The notes under the pieces were generated by a model. That model ran no database searches and was not told the origin of the DNA. It saw only the letters and a program-made list of their open reading frames with translations. This document shows, piece after piece, positions 17,270 through 25,457 of a DNA stretch of 64,000 nucleotides. The stretch is taken from positions 48,842-112,841 of the forward strand of contig JAMCRR010000151.1 in NCBI GenBank assembly GCA_023381565.1, written 5' to 3'. A program made the translations under genes and the position numbers. This stretch comes from Chloroflexota bacterium. Lineage in GTDB: Bacteria > Chloroflexota > Anaerolineae > Anaerolineales > Anaerolineaceae. Within the stretch, counting starts at the first letter, position 1. The number at the start of each line of letters is the position of its first letter.

Positions 17270-18940
17270 CTAACCTTCTCTTTCCAATTGGGTCGTTTGA
17301 GTAGGCTGGAGCGCAAGGGGAATTGTAAAGGAGATCGTCGCGCCTGGAGGGGTTTGCTTTTTAATCCAAATGCGACCCCCGTGGGCTTCGACCAGACGCT
17401 TACAGATGGCTAACCCTAATCCGGCTCCTTTGCCCGGGAGATTATTCTCATGGGCTCCCCGCCGGAAGGCCTCAAATGCGGTTTTTCGCTCAGTCGGTGG
17501 AAAGCCTGGTCCTTGATCGGTCACGTTGACCTGCACGTAACCCTTCCGCAACGCCGCCGAGATGGTGATCTCCTTCCCCTCGGGTGCATAGATCGTAGAA
17601 TTCTGCACCAGATTGATCAATACCTGGGCAAGCCGCTGCTCGTCTACCTGAATCGGCGGCAGGTTATTCGGCAGACGCAGGATGATCTCTTGCACGGCGG
17701 TCAGGCCCTGGATTTGCGGTCTTATCTTTTCAATCACATCCCTAAGGGAATGGGGTTCCGGTAAAATCGTCATTTTACCTGCTTCCAATCGGGAGAGATC
17801 TAGCAGGTGGTCGATAAGCTCCTGGAGCCGGTTAGCCTCCTGCCGGATGGTACGGATGAAATCGTGCTGATCGGCAGGCTCCCAGGTGACATCTTCGGCT
17901 AGAAGGGTGGTGGTAAATCCGATGATGGAAGTCAGTGGTGTGCGTAACTCATGAGAGATCATTGCCAGAAATTGGGTTTTAATCTCGTTGGCCCGTTCGG
18001 CTTCATGGCGAAGATCTTCTTCTACCTCGAGTAATTGAAGGTTGTAGAGGGTTATGGTGGCCTGGTCCACGAGCACTTTCAGATGGCGGAGCTCAATCGA
18101 GTCAAAATCATGCTCTTCCTGGTAATAAACCAGTAATACCCCAATCCAATTTCCCAATGCCACCAGCGGGAAGATCGTCAGGCTTTGAATCCTTCCCTCC
18201 AGGAGCAGGTTTCGGAGTGGGGCGGCCAGCCGTGTATTCTGACGAACCTGGGGAAACATGATGGGTTTATTAGATTGGAACAGCTCCCACATCGCAGGCT
18301 CCTCGTAAAGAGCTGCTTCGCTTTCCCAGGGCTCTAAATGCTGGCTTGCCTTCCAGGTGGCAACCGACTCAATCTCACGGACAGGTTCATTCTCTGATTT
18401 TTCGAAAAAAAGTAGCGCAGCCCGTTGAGCGGAACGCAGCTCATGGGCGGACATCAGCGCTTTGAGTACTGCCTCAGGTTTGCGGGCCAGGCTCATCTTG
18501 CGGCTGAGCGTAAACTGTTCCTGAGTGCGGTTCAGGGCTTTACGCAGTGCCAGCTCGATCTTCTTCTGGCCGGTGATATCCTGTGCAATGCACACCAAAC
18601 GGTCAGATGGCCACGATTCTTCGTGGATCGTAATGGTGCGCACCGAAATCCAGCGCAGGCTTCCATCCGGACGCAAAATCCGGTACTCCTGGTTGGTATA
18701 CTGGCGACCATTATAAGAGGCAGCCGCTATCACCTGCACCCGATCTTCTGGGTGAACCGTTTCTATAAAAGAATGCGGGTGGGCGTAAAAACTTTCGCAA
18801 GACCGCCCCCATACTGTTTCGTAAGCCGGGCTGACGTAAAGAATCTGCCCGGTGCGTAGATCGCGTACCCAGATCACTTGCTCGATGCTTTCAGCTATCT
18901 GCTGGGTTACAGTGTTCAAGGGTGGTTCTGTCTGTATCAT
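17270..18940 (-). CDS. PAS-GAF sensor histidine kinase
   Basis: The 556-residue protein has no membrane segment, so it is a cytosolic sensor. The N-terminal PAS domain (about 10-125, PAS core with SPAYETVWGRSCESFYAHPH) is followed by a PAC motif and a GAF-like region (about 150-310). Then come the HisKA domain with FLAMISHELRTPLTSIIGFT (phosphorylated His) and the HATPase with DQGPGFPP and GLGLAICKRLVEAHGG. It phosphorylates the response regulator encoded immediately downstream. The ligand sensed by PAS/GAF is unknown; redox or oxygen sensing would be a guess. Confidence 0.92.
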   Translation of the reverse strand: MIQTEPPLNTVTQQIAESIEQVIWVRDLRTGQILYVSPAYETVWGRSCESFYAHPHSFIETVHPEDRVQVIAAASYNGRQYTNQEYRILRPDGSLRWISVRTITIHEESWPSDRLVCIAQDITGQKKIELALRKALNRTQEQFTLSRKMSLARKPEAVLKALMSAHELRSAQRAALLFFEKSENEPVREIESVATWKASQHLEPWESEAALYEEPAMWELFQSNKPIMFPQVRQNTRLAAPLRNLLLEGRIQSLTIFPLVALGNWIGVLLVYYQEEHDFDSIELRHLKVLVDQATITLYNLQLLEVEEDLRHEAERANEIKTQFLAMISHELRTPLTSIIGFTTTLLAEDVTWEPADQHDFIRTIRQEANRLQELIDHLLDLSRLEAGKMTILPEPHSLRDVIEKIRPQIQGLTAVQEIILRLPNNLPPIQVDEQRLAQVLINLVQNSTIYAPEGKEITISAALRKGYVQVNVTDQGPGFPPTERKTAFEAFRRGAHENNLPGKGAGLGLAICKRLVEAHGGRIWIKKQTPPGATISFTIPLALQPTQTTQLEREG

Positions 18941-19024
18941 AAAAATCCTTCAGGAGTTCCCAATCAATCCTAAGAAATGAATATCTTTCCTTGTCCACCT
19001 GGGTATAGTGAATGATTTCGAAAC

Positions 19025-19059
19025 CCGAGAGTAGAGAAGGCAATCCTCTCTACTCTCGG
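19025..19059 (-). promoter_or_regulatory. Strong hairpin in the leader of the histidine kinase operon
   Basis: The arms 19025-19040 and 19045-19059 pair over 15 bp with one bulged A and a 4-base loop (CAAT). The element lies about 85 bases upstream of the kinase start on the minus strand, with a few T residues following in that direction. It could be an attenuator or 5' stabiliser of the kinase mRNA, or a terminator of something upstream. No gene is visible in the rest of 18941-19396 apart from the -10 element listed below. Confidence 0.4.
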
Positions 19060-19214
19060 AGGGATAGAATTTGGTGGGAAGCGTTAATGATCCGGATTCT
19101 AAGATCACCCATTCTGGTCCGGAAGAAGCCAAATTTATTATATACCCAGAGGGGTAGGAGTAGTTGGATTGCCCACAAGAAACAATTTATTAAGCTTTTT
19201 TATAGGATGTGTTG

Positions 19215-19243
19215 GGGACATTAATAGCTGAAGCCCGTATAAT
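19215..19243 (+). promoter_or_regulatory. Candidate promoter for the tandem-repeat protein gene
   Basis: GGGACA (19215-19220), a 17-base spacer and a consensus TATAAT (19238-19243) point to the gene at 19397, leaving a leader of about 145 bases. The -10 is perfect, the -35 only partial. Confidence 0.4.
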
Positions 19244-19396
19244 AATTAGATAGAGAATTGTGCTTTTCTATATTCAACCAGAAATAAACAGGGATATCTG
19301 GCAAAAAAGAGGGTACCGCAGGTTGATTGGGAACTGAACGCCAACGATTTGCCCTTCTGGTTAGAATCTACGCTTATTCGTTAAAGGAATTCGACC

Positions 19397-19828
19397 ATGG
19401 AAAATACTGAATTAGAGCTCTTGCTTTTAAAGAACAGGTTGAACTTTCATTGGAGCAAAATCTCGAAAACCTGGTTGCTTACGAACCAGTCAAATCGAGG
19501 GGATATGCAAGAACGGTTTCGAAGTCATCCGGCTGAAAGTATGGAGGCCGCTCAAGCTGATGCAATCACCTTCATCCAGGCCATGCACCGCTCAGAGAGT
19601 AGGAAGGAGGAAAGCATTGAATTAGAAACGCTCCTCAGTAAGTATCGGTTGACATTTAACTGGGGAGACCCCGGGTTAAAGTGGTGGCTGGTTGGGCAGA
19701 ATAAGGGCAGTAATGTGCTTCGCAGGACGGTCCCTCAGCCTGCCAAAGACATTGAAACAGCCAAGGCTGATGCGGTTAAATATATCCTGGCGATGTACCA
19801 GTCTTCTAATAAAGAAATTGATATCTAA
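19397..19828 (+). CDS. Protein made of two tandem repeats of about 65 residues, unknown function
   Basis: The 143-residue product is an internal duplication. ELELLLLKNRLNFHWSKI...ADAITFIQAMHRSE aligns with ELETLLSKYRLTFNWGDPGL...ADAVKYILAMYQSS. Each unit has an N-terminal helix, a KxRLxFxW core, a conserved Trp-Leu turn (TWLLTNQ, WWLVGQN) and a C-terminal AxADAxxxIxAM helix. The two halves have diverged, so the duplication is old. The family is not recognised, and no signal or membrane segment is present. The downstream gene overlaps its stop codon by one base. Confidence 0.65.
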   Translation: MENTELELLLLKNRLNFHWSKISKTWLLTNQSNRGDMQERFRSHPAESMEAAQADAITFIQAMHRSESRKEESIELETLLSKYRLTFNWGDPGLKWWLVGQNKGSNVLRRTVPQPAKDIETAKADAVKYILAMYQSSNKEIDI

Positions 19829-20130
19829 TGGACGATCACCAGGCAATGACTTGGACTCAGCTCGTCGGTCTTGAGCCAAGATTAGGACAATTGCTTTTAG
19901 ACTGTCGCTTTGCGGATCGCGGTAATCCGGATGGCTTTGACGCGGAGCTGGCCTGGGATGGATCACCGGATGTGCCTGGCATGAAGGAACGGTTGGAGAA
20001 CCTGGTCGGTGGGGGAGCTAACAGTGAAGACCCAACAATTCGATCTCACCAGGCTTACGATCTTGCCAGTGCGGAATGCCGCCAGGCGTTGCCACCCAAT
20101 CGAAGCGGAATTGGGGGTTCCGAATCGTAA
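19828..20130 (+). CDS. Small hypothetical protein overlapping the upstream stop codon
   Basis: The ATG shares the last base of the previous TAA (TAATG), indicating translational coupling; an internal start at 19846 (MTWTQLVGLEPRL) is an alternative. The 100-residue product carries TWTQLVGLEPRLGQLLLDC, then MKERLENLVGGGA, and a C-terminal SHQAYDLASAECRQALPP. I have seen the same overall pattern (LEPRL, then a G-rich loop, then SEAYDxAY...ALPP) in uncharacterised proteins, often near mobile genes. Function is unknown. Confidence 0.5.
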   Translation: MDDHQAMTWTQLVGLEPRLGQLLLDCRFADRGNPDGFDAELAWDGSPDVPGMKERLENLVGGGANSEDPTIRSHQAYDLASAECRQALPPNRSGIGGSES

Positions 20131-20235
20131 GACAACGACCGTGAACCGGTATATCGAAAGGCCAAAATTTCCGTGGGACGAAAAGGATATGTATGGTATA
20201 CTCTAAACGACTGAATTCTAGGTTTGTACTAACGT

Positions 20236-20264
20236 GCTGCCAGACCTATTTGTAGGCTGGCAGC
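20236..20264 (+). terminator. Stable hairpin followed by a short T-run
   Basis: GCTGCCAG (20236-20243) pairs with CTGGCAGC (20257-20264), with an inner CCTA/TAGG stem, a TTTG loop and one bulged A. TATAATTTT follows. It fits an intrinsic terminator for the two genes upstream, though it may also sit in the leader of the RNA-binding protein gene at 20313. Confidence 0.55.
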
Positions 20265-20312
20265 TATAATTTTACCGGCTTGAGATAGCCGGGGATGAGG
20301 AAATGGAAATAG

Positions 20313-20660
20313 ATGGAAGTAAAACTATTTGTCGGCAATCTATCCTTTACAACAAATGAGGAAGAGATACGCACGCTTCTTGCTCAGGCAGGAACAGTGA
20401 CCTCTGCAGAGTTGATCAAGGACCGTGCAACCGGGGAATCGAAAGGCTTTGCCTTTGTCGTCATGAGTTCTCAGGCGGAGGCGGCGAAAGCCACCCAAAT
20501 GTTCAATGGGTACAGCCTGGGAGGCCGAGATATTAAAGTTGGTCCCGCCCGGGCACGCGAAGAATCTGGGCGCGGGAACTCTTTCGGTAACCGGGGGAAC
20601 GATCGTGGGGGAGGCCGGCCCCCCATGCATAAAAATCGTGGTGGATCACGGCGATATTAA
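20313..20660 (+). CDS. RRM-type RNA-binding protein
   Basis: One RNA-recognition motif occupies residues 2-80: RNP2 as LFVGNLSF, RNP1 as KGFAFVVM. A Gly/Arg-rich tail follows (about 85-115, with GRGNSFGNRGNDRGGGRPP). Such single-RRM proteins of bacteria bind single-stranded RNA and are often cold-induced. The next gene is a cold-shock protein 32 bases downstream, which supports a shared cold or RNA-chaperone role. The ATG at 20313 has a GAGGAAATGG site upstream. Confidence 0.9.
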   Translation: MEVKLFVGNLSFTTNEEEIRTLLAQAGTVTSAELIKDRATGESKGFAFVVMSSQAEAAKATQMFNGYSLGGRDIKVGPARAREESGRGNSFGNRGNDRGGGRPPMHKNRGGSRRY

Positions 20661-20692
20661 TATAATTGTAAATAAGAATAATTGGAGATAAA

Positions 20693-20902
20693 ATGTCAGA
20701 TCGTATCAGCGGAACAGTAAAGTGGTTCAATAACAGCAAGGGTTATGGTTTTCTGGCCCAGGAGAATGGTCCGGATGTCTTCGTTCACCATTCTTCGATT
20801 CAAGGAGAGGGTTACCATTCTCTTGAAGAGGGTCAGAAAGTTGAATTTTCCATCGAGCAAGGTCCAAAAGGCCCACAAGCGGCTTATGTAGCCATTAAGT
20901 AA
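20693..20902 (+). CDS. csp: CspA-family cold-shock protein
   Basis: The 69-residue protein shows the canonical order [20 protein letters not shown] (RNP1) and DVFVHHSSI (RNP2), the beta-barrel nucleic-acid chaperone fold. The length is normal. A TTGGAGATAAA site precedes the ATG. It shares a transcript with the RRM protein. Confidence 0.95.
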   Translation: MSDRISGTVKWFNNSKGYGFLAQENGPDVFVHHSSIQGEGYHSLEEGQKVEFSIEQGPKGPQAAYVAIK

Positions 20903-20924
20903 CCCTGATTAATTTCAGCATGAG

Positions 20925-20962
20925 ACGCTGCATCGGTCGTGAAATCGCCGGGGCAGCGTTTT
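20925..20962 (+). terminator. Putative terminator of the RRM/csp operon
   Basis: ACGCTGC (20925-20931) pairs with GCAGCGT (20953-20959) and is followed by TTTGGTTT. The loop is long (21 bases), so the call is moderate. Confidence 0.4.
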
Positions 20963-21056
20963 GGTTTAAGTCCTACCTGCTCAATTATGATAAGAGGGAT
21001 TCCTGGAAAATGTAACAAATAGTTATGGTTTAATACCAAATCATTCGATCAAATTG

Positions 21057-21085
21057 TTGACCACCAGGTATCTGCAATGTATAAT
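21057..21085 (+). promoter_or_regulatory. Strong sigma70-type promoter upstream of the sulfur-relay/hydrogenase cluster
   Basis: TTGACC (21057-21062), a 17-base spacer and a consensus TATAAT (21080-21085) form one of the best promoters in the window, reading towards tusA. Transcription would begin near 21092, giving a leader of about 415 bases before tusA. Confidence 0.65.
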
Positions 21086-21506
21086 AAATATTAATCAAAA
21101 GAAGTCTAGCGATGGTTGAGCGATGGCCATTAAAGGGGGCCAATGTGAGCGACCAGTAGCGTTTCTAGAGGACTGAGATCGATCTGTTGTTGGGGGGAGA
21201 ACGATGACGACATTGATAAATTCACCGAGAATGCGGTCACTATTTTCCGAACAGCTTGTGTCCAGTAGGTATAAGGAATATTTGCGGGGCTCATCGGCAT
21301 AGGAGCAATACCAGTGTCTACGCGGGGGGAAGCGCATACCGAATCACTTAATTGCAGTTCTTTCTGCATGCTAGGGCTAGACAATCCCGAATAGGGAAAA
21401 GGAGGGACAGTCACTGGGAAATCTTTCCGCAATATATCAATGAATATAGCTGGCTCAATTCGTTGTTCAAATCTATATGGTTAATTCTTTAACAAAGGAG
21501 ACAAAT
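21086..21506 (+). other. Long leader or decayed gene between promoter and tusA
   Basis: No intact gene is seen in about 420 bases behind a strong promoter. One forward frame gives protein-like text interrupted by stops: DKFTENAVTIFRTA, then GIFAGLIGIGAIPVSTRGEA and CSSFCMLGLDNPE. This could be a decayed coding sequence, or the region may be a structured leader or small RNA. Minus-strand open frames here look like shadows of that sequence. I do not recognise a known riboswitch. Confidence 0.3.
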
Positions 21507-21743
21507 ATGACTGTTACACCTGACCAGGTATTGGATTGCTCAGGCTTGGCTTGCCCGATGCCGATACTAAAAACAAAAAAAGCGATTGACAGCTTGCAGA
21601 TTGGGCAGATCTTAAAAATGACTGCTACAGATCCGGGGTCAAAAAGCGATATTGACGCCTGGACAAAGAAAACCGGTCATGAACTGATCTCCTATGAGCA
21701 GGCCGGCGCGAGATACATCTTCTATATCAAAAAGACAAAATAA
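21507..21743 (+). CDS. tusA: TusA-family sulfurtransferase (sulfur carrier)
   Basis: The 78-residue protein starting at ATG 21507 (AAGGAG 7 bases upstream) has the TusA signature LDCSGLACPMPILKTKKAID with the active Cys-Pro, and the late LISYEQAGARYIFYIKK strand. TusA carries a persulfide between sulfur donors and acceptors. It is the first gene of a run with three DsrE-type proteins, spaced 22-23 bases apart. This is typical of sulfur-dissimilation gene sets rather than of tRNA thiolation alone. Confidence 0.93.
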   Translation: MTVTPDQVLDCSGLACPMPILKTKKAIDSLQIGQILKMTATDPGSKSDIDAWTKKTGHELISYEQAGARYIFYIKKTK

Positions 21744-21765
21744 TTTCAATCTACCGAGGTGGAGC

Positions 21766-22128
21766 ATGGATAAATTGGTCATCCTGTGTACGCATGGTCC
21801 TGAAGATGTTGAAAGAGCAACATTACCTTTTGTAGTGGCGACTACCGCCCAGGCATCCGATATGGAAGTGATCATGGGCTTTCAAGTCAATGGCGTTATG
21901 CTGGCTAAGAAGGGATGTGCGGAACACGTTTTCGCCGCAGGTTTCCCCCCTCTTACGGAACTTCTCAATGCATATCTTGAAGCAGGAGGCCAGATGTTAG
22001 TCTGCGGGCCTTGTGTCAACGCCCGCAAGCTAAATCCCGAAACCGATTTTATCCAAAATGCAAAGGTGGTAAACGCCGCCACTTTTGTAAAAGAATTTTC
22101 AGAAGCGACAAATGTCTTGATGTACTGA
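21766..22128 (+). CDS. DsrE-family sulfur relay protein (1 of 3)
   Basis: The 120-residue protein (start 21766, GAGGTGG upstream) begins MDKLVILCTHGPEDVERATLP, the DsrE fold entry. It has the Cys-containing motif MLVCGPCVNARKL near residue 85, where DsrE-type proteins hold the persulfide. Here the cysteines form CGPC. DsrE proteins exchange sulfane sulfur with TusA. Unlike the other two paralogues it has a two-cysteine site. Confidence 0.88.
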   Translation: MDKLVILCTHGPEDVERATLPFVVATTAQASDMEVIMGFQVNGVMLAKKGCAEHVFAAGFPPLTELLNAYLEAGGQMLVCGPCVNARKLNPETDFIQNAKVVNAATFVKEFSEATNVLMY

Positions 22129-22151
22129 TCTTTGATCCTGGAGGGATGGAT

Positions 22152-22625
22152 ATGGGTGAAACAAGCAAGCGTTTGGCGATCATTGCGGCGCATGGCTCTT
22201 TAGACGCAGCCTATCCTCCATTTATCCTGGCGACGGCTGCAGTTGCCATGGAGATGGAATGCGCCATCTTCTTCACATTTTTCGGCCTCGAAATCCTTAA
22301 AAAAGGATATGCAGACAAGCTAAAAATCGCACCGATTGGCAACCCCGCTATGCCAGTTTCGATCCCCAATATCGTGGGCGTGCTTCCTGGAATGACCTCT
22401 ATGGCGACAGGGATGATGAATGGCTGGATGAGAAAAGCCCATGTGGCCAAAGTCAGCGAGCTTTTGAATATCGCCCTCGAATCCGGAGTACGTTTCATCG
22501 GCTGCCAGATGACTATGGATGTTATGGGGTACAAAAAAGAGGATCTGATCGACGGGATCGAGATTGGTGGAGCAGCCTCTTTTCTGGAGTTCGCCGGCGA
22601 GAATGCAATTACGATGGCTTTCTAA
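22152..22625 (+). CDS. DsrE2-like protein (DsrE/DsrF/DrsH-like, 2 of 3)
   Basis: ATG 22152 has the best ribosome-site spacing (GGAGGG, 7 bases); an ATG at 22146 is too close. The 157-residue protein begins RLAIIAAHGSLDAAYPPFIL and has the FFTFFGLEILKKG motif. The DsrE2 hallmark Cys is in VRFIGCQMTMDVMGYKKEDL. A Met/Gly-rich loop (GVLPGMTSMATGMMNGWM) separates the halves, as in DsrE2 proteins, which can be membrane-associated. Likely a sulfur carrier partner of TusA. Confidence 0.88.
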   Translation: MGETSKRLAIIAAHGSLDAAYPPFILATAAVAMEMECAIFFTFFGLEILKKGYADKLKIAPIGNPAMPVSIPNIVGVLPGMTSMATGMMNGWMRKAHVAKVSELLNIALESGVRFIGCQMTMDVMGYKKEDLIDGIEIGGAASFLEFAGENAITMAF

Positions 22626-22648
22626 AGCGGTGATAAAAGGAGAATACT

Positions 22649-23017
22649 ATGGCTGATGATAAGGTGATGATCGTTATGACCAGCGGCCCAGACACACCCC
22701 GTCGCTGCGCTACCCCATTCTTTTTTGCCAGCCTGGCTGTCGCAATGGAATATGATGTCACCATGTTCTTCACCATCGACGGCACATTGCTTTTAAAAAA
22801 GGGTGTTGCTGAGACGATATTTCCGAAGACTGGTGGAGAGCCGGTGAGCAAATTTTTACGTGATGCATTGGAGAATGGGGTGAAATTCCTGGCATGCACT
22901 GCGTCTATGGAGCTGCATGATTTACAACCCTCAGACCTGATTCCTGAGGTCCAAATGGTGGGTGGCGCTTCAATGTGGCAGGTTGCCGAGGACTCCAAAA
23001 CGGTCCTTACTTTTTGA
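22649..23017 (+). CDS. DsrE-family sulfur relay protein (3 of 3, DsrE3-like)
   Basis: The 122-residue protein begins DKVMIVMTSGPDTPRRCATP and carries FFTIDGTLLLKKG and the single conserved Cys in VKFLACTASMELHDLQPSDL. It resembles DsrE3-type proteins, which take sulfane sulfur from TusA in sHdr-type pathways. It is 23 bases behind the previous gene. An imperfect hairpin at 23051-23077 follows, so the transcript may partly stop before the lipoyl-carrier gene. Confidence 0.88.
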   Translation: MADDKVMIVMTSGPDTPRRCATPFFFASLAVAMEYDVTMFFTIDGTLLLKKGVAETIFPKTGGEPVSKFLRDALENGVKFLACTASMELHDLQPSDLIPEVQMVGGASMWQVAEDSKTVLTF

Positions 23018-23153
23018 ATAGCTGAGTCCGGGATAAGTTGGCTTTCGGGGAATTTTGCGCGCGATCCTGCGAAAATTATCTTAAACCAATCTTGACTTTC
23101 CCTTGTCCCGTATTAGGCTGAATGGATTGCGAGTCTATGTATAGGAGGAATGC

Positions 23154-23600
23154 ATGAGCAACATTCGAGGCTGTAATCTGCCTGATGATCTTTTCTACCT
23201 GGTGGAAAAGCATGTTTGGGCAAAACCCATTGGGAACGGTGTGATCAGGGTTGGGATGACTTCAGTCGCGGGGAAGTTATCGGGCGGCAAACTGGCAGCT
23301 GTGACTGTAAAGACCAAGAACCTGGGCACCGAAGTTAAACAGGGTAAAAGCCTGGCAACTATCGAAAGCAGCAAATTCGTAGGCCCGGTGCCAACCCCGG
23401 TAAGTGGGGTTCTGCTGCGTGCTAATGAGAAGCTGGCTGATAATCCCAACATTGTCATCGCAGATCCTTACGGCGAAGGCTGGATAGCTGAGATTCAGCC
23501 AACAGATTGGGAAGGGGAGAAGTCAACCCTGGCAACCGGCCAGGCCGGCCTGGCTGCTTACCAGGTCAAAATGGAGGCCGACGGGGTTTCCTGCAACTGA
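23154..23600 (+). CDS. GcvH-like lipoyl carrier protein (LbpA-like candidate)
   Basis: The 148-residue protein has the lipoyl-domain hairpin with the modifiable lysine in LATIESSKFVGPVPTPVSG. The surrounding strands (VKQGKSLATIESS, LADNPNIVIADPYGEGWIAEIQP) follow glycine-cleavage H-protein. No gcvP or gcvT gene is nearby. The neighbours are TusA/DsrE proteins, an Isp-type hydrogenase and a lipoate ligase, which is the setting of LbpA proteins of sHdr sulfur oxidation rather than of glycine cleavage. GcvH is the alternative. It starts with a GGAGG site 6 bases upstream. Confidence 0.82.
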   Translation: MSNIRGCNLPDDLFYLVEKHVWAKPIGNGVIRVGMTSVAGKLSGGKLAAVTVKTKNLGTEVKQGKSLATIESSKFVGPVPTPVSGVLLRANEKLADNPNIVIADPYGEGWIAEIQPTDWEGEKSTLATGQAGLAAYQVKMEADGVSCN

Positions 23601-23632
23601 CCCCAACGCCCGTCAAAGCTAAGGAGGAGGAC

Positions 23633-24754
23633 ATGAAAGCTGGTACTATATATGATGAACTGGCGAGAGGGGGAATATCGCGCCGCGAGTTCATGAAAAT
23701 ATGCGGTCTTCTAGCTGGCGCGCTAGGGCTCACGTCTGTCCCTCCTGTGGACGTGAATGCTGCTTATGACGCCCTCCGCAAACCGGATGGTTTAGTCAAC
23801 CTGGTCGCGGAGGCTCTCCAAACCAAGCCGCGCCTGCCGGTGATCTGGCTGGAGTTCCAGGATTGTGCGGGCTGCACAGAAGCATTGACTCGTTCGCATG
23901 ATCCGACTCTGGTCAATCTGGTCTTGAACACCATTGACATTGAGTATCACGAGACTTTGTTTGCCGCAGCCGGCGCTCAAGCCGAAGCCGCGAAAGAGGC
24001 CGCCATCAAGAAATATGCTGGCCAATATGTTCTGGTTGTGGAAGGCAGCATTTCGCCCGGCTCTGGCCAGATCTACTGCACAATTGGCGGGCGGGGTTCT
24101 GGTGATTTGCTACAAGAGGCTGCCGCGAACGCTTTCGCTGTGGTGGCCACCGGCAACTGCGCAACCTTTGGCGGGCTTCCCCGTGCAAACCCCGACCCAA
24201 CCGGAGCAGTGGGCGTGATGGATCTGGTCACCGATAAACCGGTGATCAATGTGCCAGGGTGCCCGGCAATTCCAGAAGTCTTTACGGGGACTTTATTTCA
24301 CCTGTTGGTGTTTGGAGCGCCGCCGGAGCTTGACTCTCTTAAACGGCCCATGCCATTCTATGCCAATACCATCCACGATCGCTGCTTGCGCAGGCCATAC
24401 TATGAAGCTGGCTTATTCGCAGATTCCTTCGATGATGATGGCGCCAGGAAGGGTTATTGCCTTTATAAGCTTGGCTGTAAAGGACCGACTACCTACAACT
24501 CCTGTGCCACTATCAAATGGATGGAAGGCCTTTCTTTCCCAATCCAGGCTGGTCACCCGTGCCTCGGCTGCTCCGAACCGAATTTCTGGGATGGGGGTGG
24601 TTTCTATCAGGGCCAATCGGCGCCGTTACTTCGACCGGCTGCAGCATTGGCCGCAGGTGCCGGAGCGGTAGGTTTGGTCTTGGGTGCTGGCATGGCTACA
24701 GCCAATCAAGCTCAAAAGAAAAGAGCTCATCCGACCGAGCAACACAAAGAGTAG
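23633..24754 (+). CDS. hynS: [NiFe]-hydrogenase small subunit, Tat-exported (HynS, Isp type)
   Basis: ATG 23633 follows AAGGAGGAGG. A Tat signal opens the protein (SRREFMKICGLLAGALGL). The Fe-S ligand motifs follow in order: LEFQDCAGCTEAL, TGNCATFGGLP, GCPAIPEVFTG, HDRCLRRPYYEAG, CLYKLGCKGPTTYNSCA and HPCLGCSEPNFW. A C-terminal hydrophobic helix (AALAAGAGAVGLVLGAGM) anchors it in the membrane. With the large subunit it splits or makes H2 on the outer face of the membrane. The 373-residue length is normal. The TAG stop is followed 9 bases later by isp1. The order hynS-isp1-isp2-hynL identifies the Isp (group 1e) type. Confidence 0.94.
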   Translation: MKAGTIYDELARGGISRREFMKICGLLAGALGLTSVPPVDVNAAYDALRKPDGLVNLVAEALQTKPRLPVIWLEFQDCAGCTEALTRSHDPTLVNLVLNTIDIEYHETLFAAAGAQAEAAKEAAIKKYAGQYVLVVEGSISPGSGQIYCTIGGRGSGDLLQEAAANAFAVVATGNCATFGGLPRANPDPTGAVGVMDLVTDKPVINVPGCPAIPEVFTGTLFHLLVFGAPPELDSLKRPMPFYANTIHDRCLRRPYYEAGLFADSFDDDGARKGYCLYKLGCKGPTTYNSCATIKWMEGLSFPIQAGHPCLGCSEPNFWDGGGFYQGQSAPLLRPAAALAAGAGAVGLVLGAGMATANQAQKKRAHPTEQHKE

Positions 24755-24763
24755 GAGGATACC

Positions 24764-25441
24764 ATGAATTGGCTAGCGATCCTGGACTTTGCCAGGGGAC
24801 CCTTTTTCGAGGTGGCTCTTCTGGTATTTATTGGCGGTCTGGCTTACCGCCTCATGCGTATCCTGCTGTTGGGCTGGCATTTCGATCGGATCAAACCGGC
24901 AGGTAGCAAACTGGGCGGCGCATTAATTTCTTACCTGAGGGGGATCTTGATTTGGCCTTTCATCCCTTGGGTAAGAAACACGTTTTCTAAAAACCCCGTG
25001 ATTTACATTGCCGGTGGGCTTTTCCATCTTGGTTTGTTCGCTGTGATTTTCCTGGACGCAGCCCACATCCTGGCGTGGCAAAGCCTGCTTGGATTTGGAT
25101 GGCCGTCATTGGTCACCCCCATCGTGGATTGGCTGGCAGCCATCGCGATTGTCGCGATGATCTTGCTCTTTATTAACCGCCTGGTCAACCCGGTTTTAAA
25201 ATTGATCTCGGGTCCTGCTGAGTGGCTCAATTTGCTTTTTGTGTTTATTCCCATGCTCTCGGGTTACATCATGGCTCACCACCTCTTTTTCGCCTACGAG
25301 GTGAATTTCAGCATCCATATGCTTGCTGTGGATATATTGCTAATCTGGATCCCGTTGAGCCGCATCTCCCATTTTATGTTCTATTTCTTTGCCAGAGCCA
25401 TTCACGGTGCAGACTTTGGCAAGCGTGCCGTTATTCCATAA
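24764..25441 (+). CDS. isp1: Isp1: membrane cytochrome b-like subunit (NarI/DsrM-like)
   Basis: The 225-residue protein has about five membrane helices with histidines placed as in NarI/DsrM cytochrome b proteins: IAGGLFHLGLFAVIFLDAAH and IMAHHLFFAYEVNFSIHM, then RISHFMFYFFARA. In Thiocapsa-type hydrogenases Isp1 carries two b haems and passes electrons between HynS and quinone or Isp2. It lies between hynS (9 bases upstream) and isp2 (16 bases downstream). Confidence 0.9.
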   Translation: MNWLAILDFARGPFFEVALLVFIGGLAYRLMRILLLGWHFDRIKPAGSKLGGALISYLRGILIWPFIPWVRNTFSKNPVIYIAGGLFHLGLFAVIFLDAAHILAWQSLLGFGWPSLVTPIVDWLAAIAIVAMILLFINRLVNPVLKLISGPAEWLNLLFVFIPMLSGYIMAHHLFFAYEVNFSIHMLAVDILLIWIPLSRISHFMFYFFARAIHGADFGKRAVIP

Positions 25442-25457
25442 AGGAGGGAAGTCAGTT

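Noticed and set aside
19012..19224. 70-codon open frame over the hairpin at 19025
   Set aside because: It crosses the inverted repeat, lacks a ribosome site and has no protein-like pattern.
21095..21432. Minus-strand open frames of 80-100 codons before tusA
   Set aside because: Composition and phase fit shadows of an interrupted plus-strand frame; no ribosome site.
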